Shown piece after piece: positions 17,496 to 31,516 of a stretch of DNA of 64,000 bases. The first letter of the stretch is position 1, and every line of letters starts with the position of its first letter. Below the pieces are notes generated by a model. It did not search any database and was not told where the DNA came from. It worked only from the letters and a program-made list of their open reading frames with translations. The position numbers and the translations under genes were made by a program. Source of the stretch: 39-52-133 sp035531075 (GTDB lineage: Bacteria; Pseudomonadota; Gammaproteobacteria; Burkholderiales; Gallionellaceae); assembly GCA_035531075.1 (NCBI GenBank), contig DATKTO010000039.1, positions 14,799-78,798 on the forward strand. Reading direction: 5' to 3'.

Positions 17496-19151
17496 ATGAG
17501 CGATACAACTTCATCGCGCTGGAACAAGCTGGCACACAGCCGCGGCGAACGCCTCGCACGCGCTGCAGGACTTGCCAGCGGCCGCATCGTTTCCGCCGAC
17601 AACATCGTGCCGCTGCTAGAAGCCGTGATAGAGCCTGGCGACCGTCTGTGCATAGAGGGCAACAACCAGAAGCAGGCCGATTTTCTGGCGCGCAGTCTGG
17701 TCAGGACCGATCCGGCAAAGCTGCGCGACCTGCATCTGGTGCAGTCGGTACTGGCGCTGCCCGAACACATTGACCTGATCGAGCGCGGCCAGGTCAGCCG
17801 CATCGACTTTTCTTTTTCCGGACCACAGGCCGCGCGGCTGGCGCGGCTGGTGGAAAGCAAAAAAATCACCATAGGCGCAATCCACACTTATCTTGAATTG
17901 TTCGCGCGCTATTTCGTTGACCTGACCCCGCGTGTCGCGCTCATCGCGGCACAGATGGCCGACCGCGAAGGCAATCTCTACACCGGCCCCAACACCGAGG
18001 ACACCCCCGCCATCGTCGAGGCCACCGCCTTCAAGGGCGGCATAGTCATTGCGCAGGTCAACCAGATCGTCGACAAGCTGCCGCGCGTGGACATCCCCGC
18101 AGACTGGGTGAACTTCGTGGTGCAGGCGCCGACCCCGCACTACATCGAGCCGCTGTTCACGCGCGACCCGGCCTTGATCACTGAAATCCAGGTGCTGATG
18201 GGCATGATCGCGATCAAGGGCCTGTATGCCGAATACGGCGTGCGGCGCCTCAACCATGGCATCGGTTTCGATACCGCTGCGATCGAATTGCTGCTGCCCA
18301 CCTACGCCGCCGATCTCGGGCTCAAAGGCAAGATCTGCACGCACTGGGCGCTCAACCCGCATCCGACCCTGATCCCGGCGATCGAAGCCGGTTTTGTCGA
18401 ATCGGTGCACTGCTTCGGTTCCGAGGTCGGTATGGAGCGCTACACCGCGGCGCGACCGGATATTTTCTTTGTCGGTGCGGATGGGACGATGCGCTCCAAC
18501 CGCGCCTTCAGCCAGGCTGCCGGCCACTATGCCTGCGACCTGTTTATTGGCTCCACGCTGCAGATTGACCTGCAGGGCAACAGCTCCACCGCCACCAAGG
18601 GCCGCATTGCCGGCTTTGGCGGTGCGCCGAATATGGGCGCCGATGCGCGCGGCCGTCGCCATGCCTCGCCGGCGTGGTTGCGTGCCGGGCGCGAAGGGCG
18701 CGGCAATATCGCGATGCCGCGCGGACAGAAGCTGGTGGTGCAGACCGTCGAGACCTTCCGCGAACACATGCAGCCGACTTTTGTCGAACGCCTCGATGCG
18801 TGGGCGCTGGCAGAGACAGCCAATATGGAATTGCCGCCGGTGATGATTTACGGCGAGGATTTGACCCACATCATCACCGAGGAAGGCATCGCCAATCTGC
18901 TGCTGTGTCGTACAGCAGAGGAGCGTGAACAGGCTATCCGCGGCGTGGCGGGCTACACCCCGGTCGGTATGGCACGCGATAAACGCCTGGTGGAAAACCT
19001 GCGCGACCGCGGCATCATTCGCCGCCCCGAAGATCTCGGCATCAGAAAGAGCGACGCCACGCGCGACCTGCTCGCCGCGCGCAGCATCAAGGATCTGGTG
19101 CACGCTTCCGGTGGCCTGTACGAGCCGCCCAGGCAATTCCGTAACTGGTAA
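17496..19151 (+). CDS. mdcA: Malonate decarboxylase alpha subunit (acetyl-S-ACP:malonate ACP transferase)
   Basis: Swaps malonate for acetate on the acyl carrier protein, so that malonate enters the cycle and acetate leaves. 551 residues from the chosen ATG (MSDTTSSRW), which has AGGAA before it; a start at 17454 inside the permease gene is less likely. CoA-transferase-like fold with NTEDTPAIVEATAFKGGIVIAQVNQIVDKLPRVD and ARGRRHASPAWLRAG segments typical of MdcA. First gene of the decarboxylase set A-C-D-E-G-B-H. Confidence 0.95.
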   Translation: MSDTTSSRWNKLAHSRGERLARAAGLASGRIVSADNIVPLLEAVIEPGDRLCIEGNNQKQADFLARSLVRTDPAKLRDLHLVQSVLALPEHIDLIERGQVSRIDFSFSGPQAARLARLVESKKITIGAIHTYLELFARYFVDLTPRVALIAAQMADREGNLYTGPNTEDTPAIVEATAFKGGIVIAQVNQIVDKLPRVDIPADWVNFVVQAPTPHYIEPLFTRDPALITEIQVLMGMIAIKGLYAEYGVRRLNHGIGFDTAAIELLLPTYAADLGLKGKICTHWALNPHPTLIPAIEAGFVESVHCFGSEVGMERYTAARPDIFFVGADGTMRSNRAFSQAAGHYACDLFIGSTLQIDLQGNSSTATKGRIAGFGGAPNMGADARGRRHASPAWLRAGREGRGNIAMPRGQKLVVQTVETFREHMQPTFVERLDAWALAETANMELPPVMIYGEDLTHIITEEGIANLLLCRTAEEREQAIRGVAGYTPVGMARDKRLVENLRDRGIIRRPEDLGIRKSDATRDLLAARSIKDLVHASGGLYEPPRQFRNW

Positions 19152-19166
19152 CAAGGTACGCAGCAT

Positions 19167-19484
19167 ATGGAACAATTTACTCTAACCCTGCCGTCGAAAG
19201 CACCTCAACCGAGCGCCGTTCATACGGTGCTCTGCGGTGTGGTCTCGTCGGGCAATCTGGAAGTGCTGGTGGAGCCGCTGGCGGCTCGCGACACATGCGA
19301 GATCGTGGTCAACACCTCGGCGCACGGCTTTCGCGATATCTGGCAGGCGGTGCTGACGGATTTTGCCGAGCGCCACGCCGTGGGCGGACTAAGACTCTCG
19401 CTCAACGATGCGGGTGCGACCCCGGCTGTGGTGAGCCTGCGCCTGGATCAGGCCTTTGAAATGTGCGTTGGAGACCGCGCATGA
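19167..19484 (+). CDS. mdcC: Malonate decarboxylase acyl carrier protein (delta subunit)
   Basis: Carries acetyl and malonyl groups on a 2'-(5''-phosphoribosyl)-3'-dephospho-CoA arm. 105 residues (family about 100); the attachment Ser lies in VVSSGNLEVLVEP (about residue 27-28), and the AHGFRDIWQAVLTDF segment is typical. The prosthetic group is made and attached by MdcB and MdcG encoded downstream. Its stop overlaps the mdcD start. Confidence 0.95.
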   Translation: MEQFTLTLPSKAPQPSAVHTVLCGVVSSGNLEVLVEPLAARDTCEIVVNTSAHGFRDIWQAVLTDFAERHAVGGLRLSLNDAGATPAVVSLRLDQAFEMCVGDRA

Positions 19485-20377
19485 CAGGCCGCCGCATCAG
19501 CTATTTTGAAGCCTCGGCGCGCCAGCGCCTGAGCGGCCTCGTCGACGAAAAATCATTCAGCGAATTCTGCCCGCCCGAGCTAAGAAAAACCAGCCCGCAT
19601 CTGGCGCGTCTGGATGCACCGCTGGCGTTTGATGACGGCGTGGTGGTGGGGCGTGCGACGCTGGCGGGCCACAAAATTTTTATTGCCGCGCAGGAAGGCC
19701 GCTTCAACGGCGGCGCGGTCGGCGAAGTGCACGGCGCAAAGATCCGCGGCCTGCTCGACAAGGCCTTGCTGGAAAAACCGGCTGCGGTGCTGCTGCTGGT
19801 GGACTCGGGCGGCGTGCGGCTGCACGAGGCCAATGCCGGTCTGATCGCGATCTCCGAAATCATGCGCGCCGTGCTGCGCGTGCAGGCTGCGGGCATCCCG
19901 GTGTTCGCGCTGGTGGGCGGCTCGTGCGGCGCGTTCGGCGGCATGGGCATCGTCACCCGCCTGTGCGCAGAGGTGGTGATGTCGGAGCAGGGGCGTCTGG
20001 CCCTGTCCGGCCCCGAGGTGATCGAGACCGTGAAAGGCGTGGAAGAATTCGACTCGCGCGACCGCGCGCTGGTGTGGCGCGTCACCGGCGGCAAGCTGCG
20101 GCGCGCATTGGGCGAGGCAACCATGCTGGTGGACGATCTGATTCCGGCTTTCCGCGATGCGTCCATAGATCTGATCGCAAAGTATAAAACTTATCCACTC
20201 GCTCCAGCCAGCCTCGAAACCCTGCTCGCCGAGCACGCAAGGCTGACCGCGCGCAGCGAACGTTTCGCCACTGCGCGCGATGGCCGCGAAATTTGGCAGG
20301 CCACCTTTGTCGATGCAGCGCGCGTGCCTGAATTAAGTGTGGATGAATTCAATCGCCAGTTGGGTGAGCAGGTATGA
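19481..20377 (+). CDS. mdcD: Malonyl-S-ACP decarboxylase beta subunit
   Basis: With MdcE it decarboxylates malonyl-S-ACP to acetyl-S-ACP and CO2, without biotin. 298 residues from the ATG that overlaps the mdcC stop. Carboxyltransferase (crotonase) fold with LVDSGGVRLHEANAGLIAISEIMRAV and VGGSCGAFGGMGIVTRLC, which supply the oxyanion holes. Its last four bases overlap mdcE. Confidence 0.95.
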   Translation: MTGRRISYFEASARQRLSGLVDEKSFSEFCPPELRKTSPHLARLDAPLAFDDGVVVGRATLAGHKIFIAAQEGRFNGGAVGEVHGAKIRGLLDKALLEKPAAVLLLVDSGGVRLHEANAGLIAISEIMRAVLRVQAAGIPVFALVGGSCGAFGGMGIVTRLCAEVVMSEQGRLALSGPEVIETVKGVEEFDSRDRALVWRVTGGKLRRALGEATMLVDDLIPAFRDASIDLIAKYKTYPLAPASLETLLAEHARLTARSERFATARDGREIWQATFVDAARVPELSVDEFNRQLGEQV

Positions 20378-21090
20378 GTGAGCAATTATTATTTGACCGT
20401 TTGTTTGGCGCGGATGGACATAAAATATCCAGCGAGGGCTTGTTCCTGCATGGCCTGGCCGAAGTCGATGGACAAACAATCAGCGTGATCGGCACGCGCG
20501 ACCATGCGGCGATCGATGTTACGCTGGCGCTGCGCATTGCGGATGCGATTCTGCACACCGTGCGCGCTGATGCGTCCACCTCGCCGCGTCCCATCCTGTT
20601 TATTGCCGACACCCAGGGCCAGGCCCTGTCGCGGCACGACGAGCTGCTCGGCCTCAACGGCTATTTTGCCCATGTCGCGCGCTGCGTCGACTTGGCGCGA
20701 CGCCAAGGGCACAAGCTGGTCACGCTGATCCACGGCGAGGCCGTCAGCGGCGGCTTCCTCGCCTACGGCATGCTGGCCGACCGCATCTGCGCCTTGCCCG
20801 ATGCGCAGGTGCGGGTGATGGATCTGCGCGCGATGTCGCGCGTTACCAAGATCAATCTGGAAAGGCTGGAGGAGCTGGCGGCAGTGTCGCCGGTATTTGC
20901 GCCGGGTGCGGAGAATTACTGGAAGATGGGCGGCATCCACGAGATTTGGACGGCGCGGGACCACTGGGGCGAGCGCCTCGCCGCCGCCTTCGGCAGCATT
21001 GCTGATAGCGACAGCCGTGCAACTATAGGCAATGAGCGCGGAGGGCGGCAACTCGCCGCGTCCATCGCACAGTTAGTGGCGGATGCCTGA
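20374..21090 (+). CDS. mdcE: Malonyl-S-ACP decarboxylase gamma subunit
   Basis: Partner of MdcD in the decarboxylase core. 238 residues; the carboxyltransferase-like segments IADTQGQALSRHDELLGLNGYFAH and HGEAVSGGFLAYGMLADRI are characteristic. Overlaps mdcD by ATGA and is followed 2 bp later by mdcG. Confidence 0.94.
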   Translation: MSEQLLFDRLFGADGHKISSEGLFLHGLAEVDGQTISVIGTRDHAAIDVTLALRIADAILHTVRADASTSPRPILFIADTQGQALSRHDELLGLNGYFAHVARCVDLARRQGHKLVTLIHGEAVSGGFLAYGMLADRICALPDAQVRVMDLRAMSRVTKINLERLEELAAVSPVFAPGAENYWKMGGIHEIWTARDHWGERLAAAFGSIADSDSRATIGNERGGRQLAASIAQLVADA

Positions 21091-21092
21091 GC

Positions 21093-21770
21093 ATGGAAGG
21101 ATTCCGTCGCCACGACCTGGTGTGGCTAGACCCTGACACCGACGTGAAGACATTGCTTGTCAGCGACGAGCATGCCGACATGGCACGCAACTGGATACAG
21201 CAAAGCTGGCCGCTGGTGGTGGCGCGCCAGCCCGATGAAGCAGCCAGGCAGGCAGGACTGTTGCAACTGGGCATCACGCTGCCATCTTCTCCAGCACGCA
21301 CGCGTGTTGCTCTGCGTGTGTCGCAAGCCACCATCATCAGCTATTCCCGACCGCTGCTGCTGAAAGATGCCATTGCCTATGCGCCTCCGGCATGGCGTGA
21401 GCATCTGTCTGCCGTGTCCGAAATTTGCGCAGCACATGCCGTGGAAGCGCGGGTTTATGGTTCGCTCTCCACCCAGGCTTTCACCGGAAAAAACTATCTG
21501 GATGCGGCGAGCGATGTAGATGTGCTGTTTGAATGCAGCAAGAAGACAACACTGCAAAAGTTGCTGGACGAACTGCAAGCACTGGAGATGGAGCCGCTGA
21601 AAATAGATGGTGAAATATTGACACTGAGCGGATGGGCTGTTGCGTGGCGCGAACTGGCCACCGCACTGCAGAAGAATACGTCCGTTATACTGCTCGCCAA
21701 GTCTTATAGCGAAGCCCGTCTGCTTCGCCTTGATCAATTATTTTCACAGCAGTTATCAGCTGCCGCCTGA
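21093..21770 (+). CDS. mdcG: Phosphoribosyl-dephospho-CoA transferase (holo-ACP synthase) MdcG
   Basis: Attaches the triphosphoribosyl-dephospho-CoA precursor to the Ser of MdcC. 225 residues (family about 205-215). The nucleotidyltransferase motif is VYGSLSTQAFTGKNYLDAASDVDVLFEC, giving GS and the DxD metal site (about residues 124-148). N-terminal HDLVWLDP is typical. Sits between the decarboxylase core and mdcB, 1 bp before the mdcB start. Confidence 0.92.
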   Translation: MEGFRRHDLVWLDPDTDVKTLLVSDEHADMARNWIQQSWPLVVARQPDEAARQAGLLQLGITLPSSPARTRVALRVSQATIISYSRPLLLKDAIAYAPPAWREHLSAVSEICAAHAVEARVYGSLSTQAFTGKNYLDAASDVDVLFECSKKTTLQKLLDELQALEMEPLKIDGEILTLSGWAVAWRELATALQKNTSVILLAKSYSEARLLRLDQLFSQQLSAAA

Positions 21771-21771
21771 T

Positions 21772-22656
21772 ATGGAAGCCGCATTCTGTATTGCTGCCAA
21801 AATTGAATCACCTTCCCTTGATTTGCAGGCCGGGTATCTGCAGCTGGAACAAATTTGTGTGGATGCCTTGCGCTGTGAGGCAATGGCCTGGCCCAAGCCC
21901 GGGCTGGTCACGCCGGTAGATTCTGGCAGCCATTGCGATATGAATATCGCTACCCTTCTTACCAGCATAGAAGCGTTGCGCGGCAGCTTTGTGCTGCTGG
22001 CTGAGGCTGGCGCGCGCGGTGCATCCTTTGCGATGCTGCGAGAAATTGGCATGACAGCCGAGCGCAGCATGCTGCATGCCACTGACGGCATCAACACCCA
22101 TCGCGGCGCGATTTTCAATCTTGGCCTGCTGGTCGCGGCTGCGGCGCGGAGGCCGCTTGATTATTCCTTACACAGCTTGGGCTGCGGTGAAATCGTCGCA
22201 CGTTTGTGGGGTGCTGAGATTGTTGCAGCGCGTAAAAATTCGCCTGCCTCGCATGGCAACAGCGTGTTTAAGAAATATTTCGCTGGCGGTGCAAGGACGG
22301 AAGCGGCAACAGGTTTCCCATCTGTATACAACATTGGCCTGCCCGCGCTGCGCCGTCATCTTGCTGCAGGGCATGACAGGGAAAGCGCGCTGCTCGCAAC
22401 ATTGTTCGCGCTGATGGAATATCTGCCGGACAGCAACCTGTTGTGGCGCGCCGGGGAGCCAGGTCTTGAATTTGTGCGGAAATCCGCGGCGGATTTCAAT
22501 CGCGATGGCGGCGTGGAGATGCCGGGCTGGCGCGAGCGCTTGCTAGGGCTGCACCGTGAATATGTTGCGCGGAACCTCAGCCCCGGCGGCAGCGCCGACC
22601 TCATGGCGGCGACCTGGGTGGTGCACCAGCTTGAGTTGAATTTCTTTGCTGTTTAG
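21772..22656 (+). CDS. mdcB: Triphosphoribosyl-dephospho-CoA synthase MdcB
   Basis: Makes 2'-(5''-triphosphoribosyl)-3'-dephospho-CoA from ATP and dephospho-CoA, precursor of the MdcC prosthetic group. 294 residues from the ATG at 21772. The CitG/MdcB pattern is clear: ALRCEAMAWPKPGLVTPVDSGSHCDMN with the conserved KPG..D.GSH, TDGINTHRGAIFNLGLL with its metal-binding His, and SPGGSADLMAATW near the end. In Pseudomonas the gene sits right behind mdcA; here it follows mdcG. Confidence 0.95.
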   Translation: MEAAFCIAAKIESPSLDLQAGYLQLEQICVDALRCEAMAWPKPGLVTPVDSGSHCDMNIATLLTSIEALRGSFVLLAEAGARGASFAMLREIGMTAERSMLHATDGINTHRGAIFNLGLLVAAAARRPLDYSLHSLGCGEIVARLWGAEIVAARKNSPASHGNSVFKKYFAGGARTEAATGFPSVYNIGLPALRRHLAAGHDRESALLATLFALMEYLPDSNLLWRAGEPGLEFVRKSAADFNRDGGVEMPGWRERLLGLHREYVARNLSPGGSADLMAATWVVHQLELNFFAV

Positions 22657-22660
22657 CACC

Positions 22661-23587
22661 ATGCGTCTCGCGATACTTTGTTCCGGGCAGGCAGGTCAGC
22701 ACCGCGCCATGCTGGATGATCTGCTTGCCGAGCCCGAATGCGAGCCAATACGCGAGGCAGCGAGCGCAGCGCTGGGGCGGGATGTCGCGCAGTGGTGGCG
22801 CGCACTCGACGACAAAGAAATATTTTTCAACGCCAATGCACAGTTTGCCATCGCTTGTTACCAGATTTCAACGTGGAACAGAATTGCACATTTATTGCCG
22901 CAGATCAGCATGGTGGCGGGTTATTCGCTGGGTGAATTGATCGCCTATCACGTCGCGGGTGCGCTCGATGCAGCCGAGACCTTGCGGCTGGTGCGCACAC
23001 GGGCACAGTTGATGGATGCGGCGATGCAGGGCAGCAAGGGCGGCTGCATGGCGCTATGGCGCGGCCGCGTGTCTCCCGCAACCATGGCAAAACGCGAGCA
23101 GATGATTGGCGAATGCGGCCTGAGTGTGGCGATCAAGCGCCGCCACGGCGAAGAAGTGCTCGCCGGAACTGCTGACGCCATCGAGCGTTTTGTCGTCGAG
23201 CTGCAGCCCTTGAATCCGGGTTTGATGCGCTTGCCCGTCACCATCCCATCACACAGCCACCATCTTGCGGCAGCGGCAGCGGCTTTTCGCGAGGTGCTGA
23301 ATGAAAGCGCGTTAGCTGCGCCGCAGATACCAGTTCTGGGTGGGGTAGAGGCTGTTCCGGTTCGTACACGCGATCAGGCTGTAAATGCGTTGTCGCAGCA
23401 GATGGCAAGCACCATCGACTGGAGCGGCTGTATGGAAACGCTGGTTGAGTCAGGCATCGACAGGGTAATTGAATTGGGACCTGGTAACGATCTTGCAAAG
23501 CTGCTTGAAACCGAGTATCCCCGCATCGCGGCAAGGTCGGTTGCTGAATTTAAAGATTATCGTGCGATGTCAGACTGGTTCGCTTAA
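22661..23587 (+). CDS. mdcH: Malonyl-CoA:ACP transacylase of malonate decarboxylase
   Basis: Loads malonyl from malonyl-CoA onto MdcC, the priming step of the cycle. 308 residues from the ATG at 22661. FabD-like fold: LCSGQAGQH (the family has GQG), nucleophile Ser in AGYSLGELIAYHVAG (about residue 90), the conserved Arg in LRLVRTRAQLM, and the His in VTIPSHSHH. Overlap-free end of the operon; no clear terminator follows. Confidence 0.93.
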   Translation: MRLAILCSGQAGQHRAMLDDLLAEPECEPIREAASAALGRDVAQWWRALDDKEIFFNANAQFAIACYQISTWNRIAHLLPQISMVAGYSLGELIAYHVAGALDAAETLRLVRTRAQLMDAAMQGSKGGCMALWRGRVSPATMAKREQMIGECGLSVAIKRRHGEEVLAGTADAIERFVVELQPLNPGLMRLPVTIPSHSHHLAAAAAAFREVLNESALAAPQIPVLGGVEAVPVRTRDQAVNALSQQMASTIDWSGCMETLVESGIDRVIELGPGNDLAKLLETEYPRIAARSVAEFKDYRAMSDWFA

Positions 23588-23863
23588 TTGAAATTATCAA
23601 TCGAATCCGCAGCCTCATGACATTCAATACGAGTACGAGCAATGAATAACGCTGGGGTGGGTTCAAACTCAGTAAATGCTTCTACGCAAACCCGTTTTAA
23701 ACCGGAATACCCCAAATATTGCCCTCCCCCTCGAGACAGTGTAGAATTCCCGCCCTTTCGCTTTTGAATGGGCAACGTGGCTAGTTGAAGCTGGCAATTC
23801 ATGTTGGGGCGCTTTTTTGCGACGCCACTTTCTTTGCTGTAAACGATTTTATTGGGGAACTAA
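23588..23863. other. Intergenic region between mdcH and gltB
   Basis: 276 bases with no supported gene. No obvious terminator for the malonate operon is seen. The gltB promoter should lie in the right half; GGGGAA (23855-23860) precedes the gltB GTG. Confidence 0.4.
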
Positions 23864-28609
<4,746 letters not shown>

Positions 28610-28660
28610 AATTTTTTCCCCTGCATTGAGAAACGGGGATTGGATAAATCGAGGTATGTA

Positions 28661-30124
28661 ATGGGTAAAGTAACCGGCTTCATGGAATTCAAACGGCAAG
28701 ACGAAGCGTATTTGCCAGCTGCCGAACGTGTAAAAAATTACAGAGAGTTCGTCATCGCATTGAAGGACGATCAGGCAAAGATTGAAGGTGCGCGCTGCAT
28801 GGATTGCGGCACGCCGTTCTGCACCAGCGGCTGTCCGGTAAATAACATCATTCCCGACTGGAATGATTTGGTCTATCGCGGCAATTTCCGTGCTGCGCTG
28901 GATACTTTGCACTCTACCAACAACTTTCCGGAATTTACCGGCAGGATTTGTCCGGCACCATGCGAGGCAGCATGCACGCTGAACATCAACGATGATGCGG
29001 TCGGCATCAAGTCCATCGAGCATTTCATTATCGATAAAGGCTGGGAAAGTGGCTGGGTCAAGCCGCAGCCAGCCGCGGTTAAAACCGGCAAAAAGGTTGC
29101 GATTGTGGGTTCAGGCCCTGCCGGTCTGGCTGCCGCACAGCAACTGGCGCGCGCAGGTCACGGGGTGACAGTGTATGAGAAAAATGACCGCATCGGCGGT
29201 TTGCTGCGTTACGGTATCCCCGATTTCAAGATGGAGAAATCGCATATCGACAGACGCGTCGAACAGATGAAAGCCGAAGGTGTGGTTTTCCGCACCGGCG
29301 TGCTGGTGGGCAAGGATTTCCCGAAACAGGTCACCAACTGGGCGAAAGAAACAATCTCTGCGGAACAGCTGAAAAAAGATTTTGATGCAGTCATTTTGAC
29401 GGGTGGCGCGGAGTTGCCGCGCGATCTGCCGGTGCCTGGCCGCGAATTGAAGGGTATTCATTTTGCGATGGAATTTCTGCCACAGCAAAATAAAGTTGAT
29501 GCCGGAGACAAACTGCCGGAGCAGATTCTGGCCAGCGGCAAGCATGTCGTGGTGATCGGCGGTGGTGATACCGGATCCGACTGCGTGGGCACCTCCAACC
29601 GCCACGCTGCAGCCAGTATTACCCAGTTTGAAGTGATGCCGCGGCCGCCTGAAAAAGAAAACAAACATCTGGTGTGGCCCAACTGGCCGCTCAAGATGCG
29701 GACTTCCAGCTCGCAGGAAGAAGGCTGCAAGCGCGACTGGTCCGTTTTGACCAAGCGCTTCGTGGGCAAGAACGGCAAGGTTGAAAAATTGATCGCCTGC
29801 CGCGTCGAGTGGAAAAACGGCAAGATGCAAGAGATTCCAAAATCCGAATTTGAAGTGAAAGCCGATCTGGTATTTTTGGCGATGGGCTTTGTGTCACCGG
29901 TACAGCAAGTACTAGATGCTTTTGGCGTGGCAAAAGACGGGCGCAACAATGCGGGTGCCAACACCGAGGGTGAAGGCTGCTACCGCACATCGGTAGAAAA
30001 GGTGTTTGCCGCCGGCGACATGCGCCGCGGCCAGTCGCTGGTAGTATGGGCGATACGCGAAGGCCGCCAGGCTGCGCGCGCAGTAGATGAGTATCTGATG
30101 GGCAGTTCAGTACTTCCTCGATAA
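28661..30124 (+). CDS. gltD: Glutamate synthase small subunit
   Basis: Passes electrons from NADPH through FAD and Fe-S clusters to GltB. 487 residues from the ATG behind GAGG; start MGKVTGFMEF is the family start. Cysteines CMDCGTPFC...GCPVNN and CPAPCEAAC bind clusters; FAD-binding VAIVGSGPAGLAAAQQLARAGH (about 145) and NADPH-binding HVVVIGGGDTGSDCVGT (about 295) are complete. DsrL, encoded at 57-59 kb, is a distant paralog with the same architecture. Confidence 0.96.
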   Translation: MGKVTGFMEFKRQDEAYLPAAERVKNYREFVIALKDDQAKIEGARCMDCGTPFCTSGCPVNNIIPDWNDLVYRGNFRAALDTLHSTNNFPEFTGRICPAPCEAACTLNINDDAVGIKSIEHFIIDKGWESGWVKPQPAAVKTGKKVAIVGSGPAGLAAAQQLARAGHGVTVYEKNDRIGGLLRYGIPDFKMEKSHIDRRVEQMKAEGVVFRTGVLVGKDFPKQVTNWAKETISAEQLKKDFDAVILTGGAELPRDLPVPGRELKGIHFAMEFLPQQNKVDAGDKLPEQILASGKHVVVIGGGDTGSDCVGTSNRHAAASITQFEVMPRPPEKENKHLVWPNWPLKMRTSSSQEEGCKRDWSVLTKRFVGKNGKVEKLIACRVEWKNGKMQEIPKSEFEVKADLVFLAMGFVSPVQQVLDAFGVAKDGRNNAGANTEGEGCYRTSVEKVFAAGDMRRGQSLVVWAIREGRQAARAVDEYLMGSSVLPR

Positions 30125-30211
30125 CAATAAACAATCAGCCCGCAGCTTGTGCAGATTAAGCAGATTGATGTCTGCGACATCTGTGTCATCTGCGGATGGG
30201 GTTAAAAATTC

Positions 30212-31276
30212 ATGAATTTTAAAGTTAAGAACGACACTTTCCTGCGTGCCCTGTTGCGCGAGCCTACCGAATACACACCCGTGTGGATGATGCGGCAGGC
30301 CGGACGTTACCTTCCCGAGTATTGCGCCACACGCAAGCGCGCCGGCAGCTTCCTTGACCTGTGCAAGAATCCTGATCTGGCAACCGAGGTTACCTTGCAG
30401 CCGCTGGAACGCTTCCCGCTGGATGCGGCGATCCTGTTCTCGGATATTCTCACGGTGCCGGACGCGATGGGCCTAGGTTTGTATTTTACCGAAGGCGAGG
30501 GGCCTAAATTTTCCAGTCCATTGCGCGACGAGGCGGCGATCATGGCGCTGCGCGTGCCGGATATCGGCAAGGATCTGCGCTATGTGACCGATGCGGTATC
30601 GCAAATTCGCAAAGCGCTTAACGGCAGTGTTCCGTTAATTGGTTTTTCCGGCAGCCCGTGGACGCTGGCATGCTACATGGTGGAAGGCGGCAGCAGTTCC
30701 GATTATGCGCGGGTGAAAACGCTGATGTATAAAGAGCCGAAGCTGATGCATCATATTCTGGAGGTCACCACGCAGGCGGTGATTCAGTACCTGAATGCAC
30801 AAATCGAAGCGGGCGCACAGGCGGTGATGATTTTTGACTCGTGGGGCGGTGCGCTGTCGCATTCTGCGTATCACGAGTTCTCGCTGGCCTATATGCAGAA
30901 GATCGTCCAGGGCTTGAAGCGCGAGCAGGATGGCGTAAGGGTGCCATCGATAGTCTTTACCAAGGGCGGCGGCCTGTGGATAGACAGCATTGCCAATATC
31001 GGCTCAGATGCTGTGGGTCTGGACTGGACCATGGACATCGGCGTGGCGCGTCAGCGTGTCGGCAACAAGGTTGCGCTGCAGGGCAACCTTGACCCCAACG
31101 TGCTGTTTGCCACGCCTGAGGTAATCCGCAATGAAGTAGAAAAGATACTCGCCAGCTACGGCTTTGGCAGCGGTCATGTGTTCAATCTGGGTCACGGCAT
31201 CTCGCAATTTACCAATCCGGACAATGCGGCAGCGCTGGTGGCTGCGGTGCATGAGCTCAGCAAAAAATACCACTAG
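30212..31276 (+). CDS. hemE: Uroporphyrinogen decarboxylase
   Basis: Decarboxylates uroporphyrinogen III to coproporphyrinogen III; commits tetrapyrrole to heme rather than siroheme (the siroheme branch, cysG, is at 52-53 kb). 354 residues, the family length. Signatures: PVWMMRQAGRYLPEY near the N-terminus, ILFSDILTVPDAMGLG with the catalytic Asp, GFSGSPWTLACYMVEGG, and FNLGHGI near the C-terminus with the conserved His. Confidence 0.97.
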   Translation: MNFKVKNDTFLRALLREPTEYTPVWMMRQAGRYLPEYCATRKRAGSFLDLCKNPDLATEVTLQPLERFPLDAAILFSDILTVPDAMGLGLYFTEGEGPKFSSPLRDEAAIMALRVPDIGKDLRYVTDAVSQIRKALNGSVPLIGFSGSPWTLACYMVEGGSSSDYARVKTLMYKEPKLMHHILEVTTQAVIQYLNAQIEAGAQAVMIFDSWGGALSHSAYHEFSLAYMQKIVQGLKREQDGVRVPSIVFTKGGGLWIDSIANIGSDAVGLDWTMDIGVARQRVGNKVALQGNLDPNVLFATPEVIRNEVEKILASYGFGSGHVFNLGHGISQFTNPDNAAALVAAVHELSKKYH

Positions 31277-31315
31277 CGGGGTTAAAAAATCAAAAAGTTG
31301 CTTGACAATGGCTGG

Positions 31316-31516
31316 TTATGCACAAGACCAGCATGAACATTGAGGCCGCGGGATAACCCCCTCGCGGCCTCAATTGTTTTTGCATAACATGTTGATTAAT
31401 ATGAATTAATATTCTGCATTTAAAATAAGCACAAGAAAAAAACTGTATACAGCGCTGATAGTTAGCCTACTTGTCAGGGAGTTACGCACATAGTTATCCA
31501 CAGCATATGTGGGTAA
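31316..31516. other. Cluster of DnaA-box-like sites in the hemE-priA gap
   Basis: Two perfect matches to the DnaA consensus TTATNCACA (31316-31324 and 31494-31502) and two with one mismatch (TTACGCACA at 31482-31490; the reverse-strand TTACCCACA at 31508-31516). The last two on the right face each other across 5 bp. Between them lies a very AT-rich stretch (31381-31440). The hairpin at 31339-31381 lies inside. This is the composition of a small origin, a DnaA titration site or a DnaA-regulated promoter for priA; dnaA, dnaN or gyrB are not in the window. Confidence 0.4.
31339..31381 (+). terminator. Intrinsic terminator of hemE
   Basis: ATTGAGGCCGCG (31339-31350) pairs perfectly over 12 bp with CGCGGCCTCAAT (31363-31374), followed by TGTTTTT. 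It is 63 bp behind the hemE stop. Confidence 0.8.

Noticed and set aside
17616..19175. Minus-strand frame of about 520 codons
   Set aside because: Antisense to mdcA; composition and lack of motifs mark it as a shadow.
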